This document shows, one piece after another, positions 1 through 8,976 of a DNA stretch of 64,000 nt (its first letter is position 1; every line of letters starts with the position of its first letter). Source of the DNA: Bradyrhizobium xenonodulans (GTDB taxonomy: Bacteria; Pseudomonadota; Alphaproteobacteria; Rhizobiales; Xanthobacteraceae); contig NZ_CP089391.1 of NCBI RefSeq assembly GCF_027594865.1, positions 6,230,501-6,294,500 on the forward strand, read 5' to 3'. Under the pieces are notes generated by a model. It saw only the letters and a program-made list of their open reading frames with translations, did not search any database and was not told the origin of the DNA. The position numbers and the translations under genes were made by a program.

Positions 1-210
1 CAGCGATTGTTTCCGAGTGTGAACGAACGCGGGACGACTTTCGCACTCGGCAATTTTTTCCGAATCACCTTTTTCGAACCTAGCGATTTTTTTGAATCTG
101 TCAGTCGCGATGGATGCGATTTCGAATCGCGCGCGAACTTTTTTCGTCGTTGTGGCGCCTGACTCCGCACATGCGCACGTTAATCGTCATGGTGGACGGG
201 GAATTACTGC

Positions 211-2625
211 ATGAAGATCGCAACGGCCGGGCTCGAGCCCCGCGCGAAAATTGTTTCTGCTTGGTCGTTCGATGTTTTCGATACATTTCTGCTTCGCGCC
301 TGCACGACGCCGGATGGCGTATTTGAAAGGACTTACGAGCTTTCCGGCATTTCAAGAACTTGTCCGAATGTTTCTGCGAGTTTCGTTCAGCATCGAATCC
401 AGGCCGAATCGCGCGCACGCCGGACCGCAAAAGAAAAGCGCGGCGCGAGCGAAGTACACATTGCGGAAATCTATTCTTACTTTCCCTTCAAGCTGTTCGG
501 CCTTTCACGGCGCGACCTGAGCGACCTCGTCGAATCGGAGTTCTCCGCTGAACTCGAGCTCTGCCGCGCCAATCCGGACATGCTTCGGCAATATCTGGAC
601 ATGAAGTGCACGGGCCATCGCGTCGGTTTCATCTCCGACACCTATTGGGACTCCGACCGGCTGGCGCGGCTGCTGCGGGCCTGCCGCCCCGGGCTCACAT
701 GGCACTTCCTCTATGCGTCCTGCGACCATGGCAGCAGCAAGAGCGAAGCCTTGTTCGCTACATATCTCTCGGAGCAGGGTGTCGACGCCAGCTCCTCCTA
801 TCACGTGGGCGACAACGAGAAAGCCGACATCAAGGGGGCGAAGCGCCACGGCATTCGTCCTCGCTATTATCCGCAGGCAACGCCGCTACTGGCATCGACG
901 TTTCAGCGCGAGACCGCTCTGTTCGAACTGCTGTGCCAGGGTGCGCCGTCGCGGCTCGACCACGGCGCACGCACCCTGCGGCGCATGGTCGCCGCGCGCA
1001 GCGCCGAGAAGTCACCGGCCTTCCACCTCGGCGTGACCGTGCTCGGCCCGATGATGACGGCATTCGATGCGTTCATCGCTCGGCGCTGCGAGGAAGCCTC
1101 CGGCCCCGGCCGCAAGGTTGCCCTCGGCTTCCTCGGCCGCGACGGCTTCCTGTCACACCGGATCTGGCAGGAGCTGCATGGTCCGACGGCTGCCTATCTC
1201 GAGATCAACCGCCGCGTCAGCCTGATTGCCTCGGCCGACACGATGCAGCCGCTCGTCGACCTCCTCAGCAAGGTCTTCAAGATCGACGCGCCGACATTCG
1301 GCGACATGCTCAAGATCATGCCGGCCAAGGTTGCCGCATTCTTTGCCGGTTTCCCGGATGGGATTGCCTCCGGCGAGGAGCTCGCCGAGGCGCTTCCGGG
1401 ACTGATGAATCCGGCCGAGATCGTCGCGCTCGCCGCCGGCCTGCGCGCCCGTCTCGTCGCCTATCTGCGTCAGGCCATCCCGGACTTCGACGACTGCACC
1501 GATCTCGTCCTCGCCGATCTCGGTTATTCCGGCAGCGTGCAGAAGGCACTGCGCCGCATCTTCGACCTCGAAGGCATCAAGATCCGCGTCCACGGCGCCT
1601 ATCTGATGTCGCTCGACGACGCCTTCGACGACCTCACTGAAGAGGACAGCGCCGAAGGATTTATCTCCGACCTGGTGGTCACCCCTCACGTCAAGCGCAT
1701 GCTGATCCGCAACGTCGCGCTGCTGGAGCAGATCTGTTGCTCCGCCGATGGCTCGGTACGCGACTATGACGGCAACCAGGTGCTGCGCGAGATCAATCCG
1801 CGCCCCGAAGGCCAGATCGCGCTGGCCGCCGAGATCCAGGCCGGCGCCCTCGCCTTTGCAGAAACCGCCGAGGAGGTCGCGCTCGATTTCTGTCTGAGCC
1901 CCTATGCCGCACCCGACATTGCCGCGCGCTGGTGCACGGCGACATTGGCGCGCCTCCTGCTGCTGCCCGACGAAGACGAGCTGGCGCTGCTCGGCGATTT
2001 GAAGCATGACGTCAATCTCGGCACCCATGCGCTGGCGCCGATGATCGACGGCGCCTTCATCCGCCGCCAGATCACCGCCCGCGGCCTCTCCGCCGCGTGC
2101 ACGGCATCGGCGCCGCCGATGTGGCTCGCAGGCTGCTTTGCGCGGCTATCGCCGTCCCATGCCTATCTCTATACGCTGTTCGGTGCCAACCGCCTGCCCG
2201 CCGACGTCTTCGAGGAGAGCCCCTGCGATCCGGTCCAGATCGGCCTGTTCCGCGGGAATGGCGAAGCGACGCTGGAGACGGTGACCGTTCACCGCACCGG
2301 GCTCGGTGAACTGCGCCTGCGCATCCCCCTCTCGCGCGCCATGGGCATCGCCACGATCACGCTGCCGCTGGCGAAATTCGCCGCCGAGGGTCTGCTGCAC
2401 GGCGTGACCGTCCAGTCCGCCGACGACGTTCGCGACGCCGCCGAGAGCCAGGACGTGCTCGGCATCACAGCTGAAAGCCTGGTCTATGCCGGCATTCAGC
2501 GAAACGGCGACCATTATCGCGCCGAGACCGAGGACGGCTGCCTGCTGATCCCGGTCGCCCCGATGACGCAGAACATCGCGATCTATTCCATCGCGATCAC
2601 TCCGCTCGGAGCCGGCCCCAAATAG
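211..2625 (+). CDS. Large HAD-superfamily domain protein
   Basis: 804-residue protein. The N-terminal ~220 residues carry HAD hydrolase signatures: nucleophile motif FDVFDT (Asp21), a later GFISDTYW segment, and the acidic motif VGDNEKADIKGAKRHG. A central part has FLGRDGF and LVLADLGYSGS, which look like a second degenerate HAD-like or related Rossmann unit. The C-terminal ~300 residues match nothing I recognise. There is no signal peptide. It is the first gene of a plus-strand set with a glycosyltransferase-like gene and a small protein, so a role in surface-glycan synthesis or decoration is inferred. The substrate is unknown. Confidence 0.8.
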   Translation: MKIATAGLEPRAKIVSAWSFDVFDTFLLRACTTPDGVFERTYELSGISRTCPNVSASFVQHRIQAESRARRTAKEKRGASEVHIAEIYSYFPFKLFGLSRRDLSDLVESEFSAELELCRANPDMLRQYLDMKCTGHRVGFISDTYWDSDRLARLLRACRPGLTWHFLYASCDHGSSKSEALFATYLSEQGVDASSSYHVGDNEKADIKGAKRHGIRPRYYPQATPLLASTFQRETALFELLCQGAPSRLDHGARTLRRMVAARSAEKSPAFHLGVTVLGPMMTAFDAFIARRCEEASGPGRKVALGFLGRDGFLSHRIWQELHGPTAAYLEINRRVSLIASADTMQPLVDLLSKVFKIDAPTFGDMLKIMPAKVAAFFAGFPDGIASGEELAEALPGLMNPAEIVALAAGLRARLVAYLRQAIPDFDDCTDLVLADLGYSGSVQKALRRIFDLEGIKIRVHGAYLMSLDDAFDDLTEEDSAEGFISDLVVTPHVKRMLIRNVALLEQICCSADGSVRDYDGNQVLREINPRPEGQIALAAEIQAGALAFAETAEEVALDFCLSPYAAPDIAARWCTATLARLLLLPDEDELALLGDLKHDVNLGTHALAPMIDGAFIRRQITARGLSAACTASAPPMWLAGCFARLSPSHAYLYTLFGANRLPADVFEESPCDPVQIGLFRGNGEATLETVTVHRTGLGELRLRIPLSRAMGIATITLPLAKFAAEGLLHGVTVQSADDVRDAAESQDVLGITAESLVYAGIQRNGDHYRAETEDGCLLIPVAPMTQNIAIYSIAITPLGAGPK

Positions 2626-2685
2626 TGCGCCTGATAGCACCCCTCTGGACGTTGAAGTCCAAGGGCTGCGACTGGGGGTACGGAA

Positions 2686-4005
2686 TTGACGGACGGGACG
2701 CGCGGAAATCTTGATCGGCTGCTGCTAACAGGCGGCGTCAGGCTCGGCCGCGCCCAGCGCGATCGCCTAGACTGGCTGGTCGGCGAATACGGCGCGCCGA
2801 CGTTCGACAATGTGCCGGACATGAGGCGAAACGGCGTCATCATCCTCAAGGAGCCACTGAGCGGCGCGGCGGCCGAGCTGTTCTACCGCTCGCTCACGCC
2901 CGGCTGCGCCGTCGTCATCCCCAGAAGCGAGAATCCCGGCTTCGACTTCCTCAAGTCCAAGCTGACCGAATTCGGCACCGTCGGCCCCTGCGGCGCGGAG
3001 GGCCCGCACGAGATGTGGTGGGGCGGCATCGGCTGGTCGAAATTCCTCTCCGCCGCCAATGCATCCTCGGTCCGCCCCCGGATCGTCTCCTGCTATCCAC
3101 GCGGCGGCGATGCAACCGCGGCCGCAGCGCTGCGGCACTTGCTCGAACGGTTCGAGCTCGCCTGCCATATCGAACAGATCCCGACGGAGTTCAACGACCG
3201 CATCCTCTGCTTCGAGAAAGCGGAGTTCATGGTGCGGATGTGGAACAAATATCGCGAACCGCTGCTGTACGTCGAGACCGGCGCGACCCTGCGCGAAGCG
3301 CCGCTGCTGCCGTCCTACCTCGGCTGCGACGTCGCGCTCCACAAGTGGAATCGCTGGGAGATGTCGACGCGTACGCTCTATCTCGGCCGCACCCATCGCA
3401 CCGAAGCGCTGCTGCACACCTGGCAGCAGCTCGCCGCGTCGTATCCTGCGATCTGGGAGGGCTATCTGCTCGACCAGGCCTGGAGCCTGACGTCCTCGCA
3501 GGTGCCGCTCGACACCGTATGGCTGCCGCGCTCCTATCACGCGCTGAAGGGGGATCTCGGCGCGATGCGCGCCACCATCCTGCATGACCAGCAGACGACG
3601 ACGTTGGAGCTCGGGCCCGATCCGGCCTTTGCAAGCATCGTGCGCACGGCTCGCCGTGCCGGCCGCACCGGTGCCCGCGACGCCTTCATGGTGATGACTG
3701 CGAAGGCCGAGACCGGTAACGGCATCGCCGTGATCCTGCGCGACATCTCGGCCAGCGACGCCGGCGCGGTGGCGGCGACCGTGGAGGCCGTGACCGGCGC
3801 CTATGCCGCCGATTGCGGCGGATACGGCCGGCTCGAGCTGTCGCTCTGCGCCTGGCAGGACGACGTCGGAGCCGCCCGCGACGCCGCGGCCCTTGCGCGC
3901 TACCGTATCCTGGAGATCGCGCCGGGACAGCACATCGCCAACGATTTCTTCGCATCCCATGCCGCCGACGACGCGGTCATGACCGCCCGCCAACTCTTTC
4001 CCTGA
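2686..4005 (+). CDS. Probable GT-A-type glycosyltransferase (nucleotide-diphospho-sugar transferase-like)
   Basis: 439 residues from a TTG start, chosen because a GGGGG tract sits 7-8 bases upstream and the frame has no nearby ATG. Residues ~190-285 read like the core of nucleotide-diphospho-sugar transferases: a hydrophobic strand (LLYVETGA), a stretch ending in an acidic/hydrophobic segment (LGCDVALHKW), a strand followed by a T/R-rich helix (TLYLGRTHR), then DQAW. The canonical DxD is not obvious, so the family call is tentative. It lies 60 bases after the HAD protein and 13 before the next gene, probably co-transcribed. Confidence 0.6.
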   Translation: MTDGTRGNLDRLLLTGGVRLGRAQRDRLDWLVGEYGAPTFDNVPDMRRNGVIILKEPLSGAAAELFYRSLTPGCAVVIPRSENPGFDFLKSKLTEFGTVGPCGAEGPHEMWWGGIGWSKFLSAANASSVRPRIVSCYPRGGDATAAAALRHLLERFELACHIEQIPTEFNDRILCFEKAEFMVRMWNKYREPLLYVETGATLREAPLLPSYLGCDVALHKWNRWEMSTRTLYLGRTHRTEALLHTWQQLAASYPAIWEGYLLDQAWSLTSSQVPLDTVWLPRSYHALKGDLGAMRATILHDQQTTTLELGPDPAFASIVRTARRAGRTGARDAFMVMTAKAETGNGIAVILRDISASDAGAVAATVEAVTGAYAADCGGYGRLELSLCAWQDDVGAARDAAALARYRILEIAPGQHIANDFFASHAADDAVMTARQLFP

Positions 4006-4018
4006 CGGACACCTCACG

Positions 4019-4555
4019 ATGCTCAAGACCATCATCCTGCTCACCGACACCGTGCAACAGCAGCAGCCGCTGGCCAATCTGCTCCGCGAACACAATCGCG
4101 ACCTCGCCTTCTGCTCGGCGCTGCGCGCATCGGACCTCGGCGCGATCGATCCGGAGGTGCTGAGCGAAGCCCGTCTGGTGTCCTTTGCCGCCGACATCGC
4201 GGTCTCCGAAAAATTCCTGCTCCAGCTCGGCTACGGCGCCTACAAGTTTTTCGCCGCGCCGGTGCAATATCCCGGCTTGCCGCCGGCGCCCGACGACAGC
4301 GACGAAGATCCGCGGTGTTACTCCGTGGTCGCGCAGTCGATGACGATCTGGCCCGACTTCAAGAAGGTGGTCGGCCTCGAAACCGTGACGATCCCCGATG
4401 GTACCGTTGCGACCGAACGCGAGCGGCTGGTGTTCTCCCGCCTCGCCCATCTGTTCTGGCAGATGTCGGGCATGATCGCCGGCGATGCGACCGATCTTCC
4501 CGGGATCATCGAATCCAGCGAGAGCCAGCGTCCGACGTTCGCGATGATGAACTGA
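4019..4555 (+). CDS. Small protein of unknown function, third gene of the HAD/GT set
   Basis: 178 residues. The start is an N-terminal beta-strand (MLKTIILLTD), followed by an alternating alpha/beta pattern. Residues ~70-90 (GYGAYKFFAAPVQYPG) faintly recall the His-Pro loop region of formyltransferase-fold proteins, but the catalytic Asn-His-Asp set is not visible, so this is only a fold guess. It starts 13 bases after the glycosyltransferase-like gene and is followed by the convergent CoA-transferase gene 1 base beyond its stop. No function is assigned. Confidence 0.65.
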   Translation: MLKTIILLTDTVQQQQPLANLLREHNRDLAFCSALRASDLGAIDPEVLSEARLVSFAADIAVSEKFLLQLGYGAYKFFAAPVQYPGLPPAPDDSDEDPRCYSVVAQSMTIWPDFKKVVGLETVTIPDGTVATERERLVFSRLAHLFWQMSGMIAGDATDLPGIIESSESQRPTFAMMN

Positions 4556-4556
4556 A

Positions 4557-5804
4557 TTAGCGCGCGGGAGCGCGGAACCGCGCCGAGAGCGCGTCACGAT
4601 GTTCCGGCGCTGCAATCGAGATCATGCGGTGCGCCCGCTCGGCAAGACCGCAGCCGCGCAGCTCCGCAACACCCCATTCGGTGACGATGGCATCGACGTC
4701 GGCGCGGGGCGTCGTCACGGTCTCGACATTGGCGACGATCCGACTGATCCCGTCGGATGCCGTCGCCGGCAGCGCGATGATCGCCCTGCCCCCGGGCGAC
4801 GCATTGGCGCCGCGCACGAAATCGAGCTGCCCGCCGATGGCCCCGATGGTGACGCCATTCAGCGTCTCGGAATTCACACTGCCATCGAGCCCGACCTGAA
4901 GCGCCGAGTTGATCGCGACCAGCCGGTTGATCCGCGCCAGCACGTCCTGGCCGTGTGTGTAGGACGTCGGCCGCACTGAAACAGCCTCGTTCTCATGCAC
5001 GAAGCGGTAGAGCCGCTGCGTGCCGATCACCTGGTTTGTGACCGTGATCCCGGCATCGATCCCCTTCTCCGCATTCGTCACCGCGCCGCATTCGATCAGA
5101 TCGACCACGGCGTCGTTGATCAGGCCGGAATGGATGCCGAGATTGCGCGCATGCGACAGCGAGGACAGGATCGCATCCGGAATCCGCCCCACGCCGAACT
5201 GGAGCGTGCTGCCGTCGGCGATCAGGCCCGCCGCACGGGCGGCGATGCGGCGCGAAACATCGTCGGGCGGTGGTGAGGCCAATTCAACCGGCGGACGGCG
5301 GGCGGACACGCGGACATGGATCGGCACGTCCCCGGGCCATTCCGCGCCAAAGGTAAAGGGCGCATCCGGGTTGATCTCGGCGATGACGAGGCGCGCGCCG
5401 CGCGCGGCATCGATGACATAGTCGTTGGAGAGGCTGGCGCTGAGCCGTCCGCTGGATTCCGCAAGCTGGACCAGCACGACATCGGCCTTGTGGCGACGCG
5501 CAGCGAAGTCGGCATAGAAGGCACTGTAATTGCTCGGGATGACGTCGAGCCGCCCGGCTTTCGCAAGCCGCCGCGCATTGCCGATCACGCCATAGCTCTG
5601 GAACGCGACGTTGGGCGAGCTCGCTGTCGAGAACGTTTCCGAGAAGATCGGCCCGATCATCATGCGGAACGGCGGAAGTCGAGGTGCTTGCGCCATCAAT
5701 GCTTCGGTCAGGGTGGCCGGTTCGGCCGTCGCCTGCCCGCACACCACGAGATCGCCGTCCCGGATCAGGCCGGCGAAGTCGATGGGCGGTGCGTTATCGG
5801 ACAC
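4557..5804 (-). CDS. Acetyl-CoA hydrolase/transferase family CoA-transferase
   Basis: 415 residues from a GTG start. The C-terminal third has the family's typical block (VTEWGVAELRG, then AERAHRMISIAAPEHR) preceded by a GGQLDFVRGA segment. This is the family of 4-hydroxybutyrate CoA-transferase and of RipA of the Yersinia itaconate pathway. It would move CoA from acetyl- or succinyl-CoA onto a carboxylic acid in the cytoplasm. It lies 9 bases after the acyl-CoA dehydrogenase stop and is the last gene of the TRAP/dehydrogenase operon. The substrate is inferred only from the neighbours. Confidence 0.85.
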   Translation of the reverse strand: MSDNAPPIDFAGLIRDGDLVVCGQATAEPATLTEALMAQAPRLPPFRMMIGPIFSETFSTASSPNVAFQSYGVIGNARRLAKAGRLDVIPSNYSAFYADFAARRHKADVVLVQLAESSGRLSASLSNDYVIDAARGARLVIAEINPDAPFTFGAEWPGDVPIHVRVSARRPPVELASPPPDDVSRRIAARAAGLIADGSTLQFGVGRIPDAILSSLSHARNLGIHSGLINDAVVDLIECGAVTNAEKGIDAGITVTNQVIGTQRLYRFVHENEAVSVRPTSYTHGQDVLARINRLVAINSALQVGLDGSVNSETLNGVTIGAIGGQLDFVRGANASPGGRAIIALPATASDGISRIVANVETVTTPRADVDAIVTEWGVAELRGCGLAERAHRMISIAAPEHRDALSARFRAPAR

Positions 5805-5813
5805 GCCCTGGGC

Positions 5814-6980
5814 CTAGTACGACTTGGCGAGGCCCAGCACCTTTTCCGCAATAAAACTGAGCGCGAGCTGCGGGCTCACCGGCGCAATGCGAGGGATCAG
5901 GACTTCGCGTAAATAGCGCTCGACGTGAAATTCCTTGGCGTAGCCGAAGCCGCCATGGGTCATCACAGCCTGCTCGCAAGCATGGTAGCCGGCTTCGCCT
6001 GCGAAATATTTCGCGGCGTTCGCGCCAGCGCCGCAGGGCAAGCCCTTGTCGTACTGCCAGGCCGCCTGCATCACCATCAGCCAGGCCGCCTCGAGCTCGA
6101 CCCAGTTCACCGCGAGCGGATGCTGGATACCCTGGTTCTTGCCGATCGGGCGGTTGAACACCACGCGGGTCTTGGCGTACTCGGTGGCGCGCGCCAGCGC
6201 GAGTTTTCCCAAGCCGACCGCCTCGGCCGCGATGAGAATCCGCTCCGGGTTCATGCCTTCGAGGATGTACTGGAAGCCTTTGCCCTCTTCGCCGATCCGG
6301 TCCTCCATCGGAATTTCAAAGTCCTCGAAGAACAGCTCGTTGGAATCGACGATCTTGCGGCCCATCTTCTCGATCTCGTGGACCTTGATCTTGTTGCGGT
6401 CGAAGTCCGTATAGAACAGGCTGAGGCCGTGGGTGGGCGAGCGCACCTCCTCCAGCGGCGTGGTGCGCGCCAGCAGCAAAATCTTGTGCGCGACCTGCGC
6501 GGTCGAGATCCACACCTTCTGGCCATTGACGATATAGCGGTCGTTCTTGGCGACCGCGCGGGTCTTGAGCTGGGTGGTGTTGAGGCCGGTGTTGGGCTCG
6601 GTGACGGCGAAGCACGCCTTCTCGCGGCCCTCCACCATCGGTGGCAGCATACGCTTGCGCTGCTCCTCGGTGCCGAACACGACGACGGGATTGAGGCCGA
6701 ACACGTTGATATGCACGGCTGATGCGCCGGACATGCCGGCGCCTGACTCCGCGATGGTGCGCATCATGATCGCGGCTTCGGTGATGCCGAGGCCGGAGCC
6801 GCCATATTCTTCGGGAACGCAGATGCCGAGCCAGCCGGCGTCGGCAAGCGCTTTATGAAAATCGTGCGGGAAGCCACCGTCGTGGTCCTTCTTCAGCCAA
6901 TAGGCATCGGGAAAGCCTTCGCAGATCTTGGCGATGGCGTCGCGAATGGCTTCCTGCTGATCGGTGAGCGCGAAATCCAT
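5814..6980 (-). CDS. Acyl-CoA dehydrogenase
   Basis: 388 residues, the normal length for the family, with an ATG start behind AAGGAG. Signatures are CFAVTEPNTG (FAD/substrate strand), VNGQKVWIST, a RPIGKNQGIQHPLA helix and THGGFGYAKEFHVERYLRE near the C-terminus. The usual catalytic Glu of the C-terminal EGT motif is absent (the segment reads RIAPVSPQL). Glu246 in MNPERI sits where isovaleryl-CoA dehydrogenase has its base. It would oxidise an acyl-CoA with FAD and pass electrons to ETF. It is in an operon with the TRAP genes and a CoA-transferase. Confidence 0.9.
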   Translation of the reverse strand: MDFALTDQQEAIRDAIAKICEGFPDAYWLKKDHDGGFPHDFHKALADAGWLGICVPEEYGGSGLGITEAAIMMRTIAESGAGMSGASAVHINVFGLNPVVVFGTEEQRKRMLPPMVEGREKACFAVTEPNTGLNTTQLKTRAVAKNDRYIVNGQKVWISTAQVAHKILLLARTTPLEEVRSPTHGLSLFYTDFDRNKIKVHEIEKMGRKIVDSNELFFEDFEIPMEDRIGEEGKGFQYILEGMNPERILIAAEAVGLGKLALARATEYAKTRVVFNRPIGKNQGIQHPLAVNWVELEAAWLMVMQAAWQYDKGLPCGAGANAAKYFAGEAGYHACEQAVMTHGGFGYAKEFHVERYLREVLIPRIAPVSPQLALSFIAEKVLGLAKSY

Positions 6981-7045
6981 GATGGTCTCCTTGTGGAGGC
7001 TCTCAATCGCAATGTCATTGCGCTCGAGTTTTTTGGTTACGCAGA

Positions 7046-7084
7046 ATATTCGGAAAGCCGCTACACACTTTTCCGGATCATGCT
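7046..7084. repeat. Interspersed palindromic repeat
   Basis: Short imperfect inverted repeat with arms around CGGAAAG and CTTTTCCGGAT in the 111-base gap between the TRAP large permease gene and the acyl-CoA dehydrogenase gene. The core, with CTACACAC between the arms, resembles a repeat that I associate with many Bradyrhizobium intergenic regions. It may act as an mRNA-stabilising or attenuating hairpin inside the operon. The family assignment is from memory. Confidence 0.45.
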
Positions 7085-7091
7085 GTGGTGG

Positions 7092-8381
7092 CTAGCGCCC
7101 CATCTGCGAGGGCAGCCAGAGAATGATAGACGGAAACGCCACCAGAATCGCGATCGCAATCAGGTGCGCGATGAAGTGCGGGAAGGTGCCGTGGAACACC
7201 TCGGCGACCGGCCGCTTGGCGTAGCGGGCGACAATGAAGCAGTTCAGCCCGACCGGCGGCGTGATCATGCCAACCTCAGCAGTGACGATCTTGATGACAC
7301 CGAACCAGATCGGATCGAAGCCGAGCGTCTTGATCAGCGGCAGCACGATCGGCACGGTCAGCACCAGGATCGCGATCTGATCCATGAAGGAGCCGAGCAC
7401 GATGTAGCCGAACAAAATCAGCGTGATGATCACCCAGCGCGAGGTCTGCAACGAGCCGATCCAGGCGACGAGGTCCTGCGTGACGTGGGTGAGCGTGAAG
7501 AAGTAACCGAAGATCGAGGCGCCGACGAGGATCGTCACGATCATGCAGGTGCCGTGGCAGGCGCTGAGCAGCGCGCGGTAGAGCGTGGCCGGTGTCACCC
7601 TGCGCTTGGCAATGGCAAGCGCCAGCGCTCCGGCGGCGCCGAGAGCCGAGGCCTCGGTCGGCGTCGCCACACCCAGATAGATCGTGCCGGTGACGAGCGA
7701 GAACAGCAGCACCATCGGGCCGACCTGCCACAGCAACGAAAACCGTTCCCGCCACGAGACCGGCTCGACGCGCGGCGCGCGCGAGGGGTCCTGCCAGACC
7801 AGGAAGTAGATGGTCGCCATGATCGTCGCGGTCACGAGCATCGCCGGAATGATGCCGCCGATCAGAAGTTGGCCGATGTTGACCTCGGCGAGCAGGCCAA
7901 AGATCACGAGCGCCACGCTGGGCGGGATCAGCATCGCCAGTGTCCCCGAGATGGCGACGACCCCGGCCGCCATTTTCGGCTCATAGCCCTGCCGGATCAT
8001 CGCTGGCAAGCTTGTCGATGAGAGCGTTGCAGCCGATGCCGTCGAGGTGCCGCAGATCGCGCCGAAGCCTGCTCCTGCCAGCGCGGTCGCCATGCCGAGG
8101 CCACCGGGAATCCGGCCGACCCAGGCAGAAGCCGTCTTGAACATGTCGTCGGCGACGCCCGACAGCAACACCAGATCCGCCATCAGCAGGAACATCGGGA
8201 TGGTGATCAGTTCGTAGGACGAGACCGTCGAGAGCGGCGCGGTCTGCAAGATACCGAACAGGGTGCCGGTGCCGCCCACCATCAGCAGGCCCACCGAGCC
8301 GGCGAAGCCCATGGCGAAGCCGACCGGCGTACCGATCGCCAGCAGGAGAAAAAGCAGTCCGAGCACGACGATGACTGTCAT
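7092..8381 (-). CDS. TRAP transporter large permease (DctM family)
   Basis: 429 residues, almost entirely hydrophobic, with about 12 predicted membrane segments. It has the family's typical pieces: FGAICGTSTASAATLSS, the LIPPS motif, the PTEAS loop and ITPPVGLN near the C-terminus. As the large inner-membrane subunit it drives Na+-coupled uptake of organic acids together with the small permease and the periplasmic binding protein encoded just upstream. The start is ATG with AGGA a few bases upstream, and the gene lies 11 bases after the small-subunit stop. Confidence 0.93.
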   Translation of the reverse strand: MTVIVVLGLLFLLLAIGTPVGFAMGFAGSVGLLMVGGTGTLFGILQTAPLSTVSSYELITIPMFLLMADLVLLSGVADDMFKTASAWVGRIPGGLGMATALAGAGFGAICGTSTASAATLSSTSLPAMIRQGYEPKMAAGVVAISGTLAMLIPPSVALVIFGLLAEVNIGQLLIGGIIPAMLVTATIMATIYFLVWQDPSRAPRVEPVSWRERFSLLWQVGPMVLLFSLVTGTIYLGVATPTEASALGAAGALALAIAKRRVTPATLYRALLSACHGTCMIVTILVGASIFGYFFTLTHVTQDLVAWIGSLQTSRWVIITLILFGYIVLGSFMDQIAILVLTVPIVLPLIKTLGFDPIWFGVIKIVTAEVGMITPPVGLNCFIVARYAKRPVAEVFHGTFPHFIAHLIAIAILVAFPSIILWLPSQMGR

Positions 8382-8392
8382 TGGTCCTGCCG

Positions 8393-8947
8393 TTATTCGA
8401 AGGAGCGCGCTTCGCCGGCCTCATGGAGAGGCGGCAAAGGAAACAGATCACGCCCGGAGATCAGGCTGAGGATGTTGCCGAGGAGCTGCAGCGCCAGCCG
8501 CAGGACGAGCACGCCGCAGCCGAACGGCACCAGCGCGGCCGATATCCAGGTCGGCCACGCAATCGCGCCGGCGAGCACGTCGTTCTGCTCGTAATTGTCC
8601 AGCGCGCGCTCGAACCCGACCTTGCTGATCAGGACGAAGACGAACAATCCGGTGAGCGCCGTGACGATCTCCGAGAGCCTCCGCCCCGCCGGAGGAAAAC
8701 GCATCAGCAGCACGTCGACGCCGACATGCGCATGCACACGCAAGGTGTCAGACAGCGTCAGGAAGAACACGGCCGCCAGCAGATAGAGCCCGATCAGATC
8801 ATAGGTGAAAGAGAACGGGCTGTTCAGGACATAGCGCATGAACACGTCGGCCACGACCAGCGCCATGATCGCGAAGAGAGCGATGGCCGCGATCACCGTC
8901 AGCGCGCGCTCGAGCACGCCGAGTACATCTTCTGCCCGTTTGATCAC
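8393..8947 (-). CDS. TRAP transporter small permease (DctQ family)
   Basis: 184 residues from a GTG start at 8947, chosen because GAGAGGGGG lies 7 bases upstream; the longer open frame to 9067 would overlap the binding-protein gene. It has four hydrophobic segments, including residues ~12-35 and FTYDLIGLYLLAAVFFLTL. A conserved Arg follows helix 1-2 (MRYVLNSPFSF), typical of DctQ. It sits 29 bases downstream of the binding-protein gene and pairs with the DctM-type protein to form the membrane part of the transporter. Confidence 0.88.
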   Translation of the reverse strand: MIKRAEDVLGVLERALTVIAAIALFAIMALVVADVFMRYVLNSPFSFTYDLIGLYLLAAVFFLTLSDTLRVHAHVGVDVLLMRFPPAGRRLSEIVTALTGLFVFVLISKVGFERALDNYEQNDVLAGAIAWPTWISAALVPFGCGVLVLRLALQLLGNILSLISGRDLFPLPPLHEAGEARSFE

Positions 8948-8976
8948 CCGGCGTCCCCCTCTCGATATCGTGCTGA

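Noticed and set aside
6855..8021. Long plus-strand frame opposite the TRAP permease and dehydrogenase genes
   Set aside because: Arg/Asp/His-rich translation with no family likeness; it mirrors the third-position GC bias of the real minus-strand genes.
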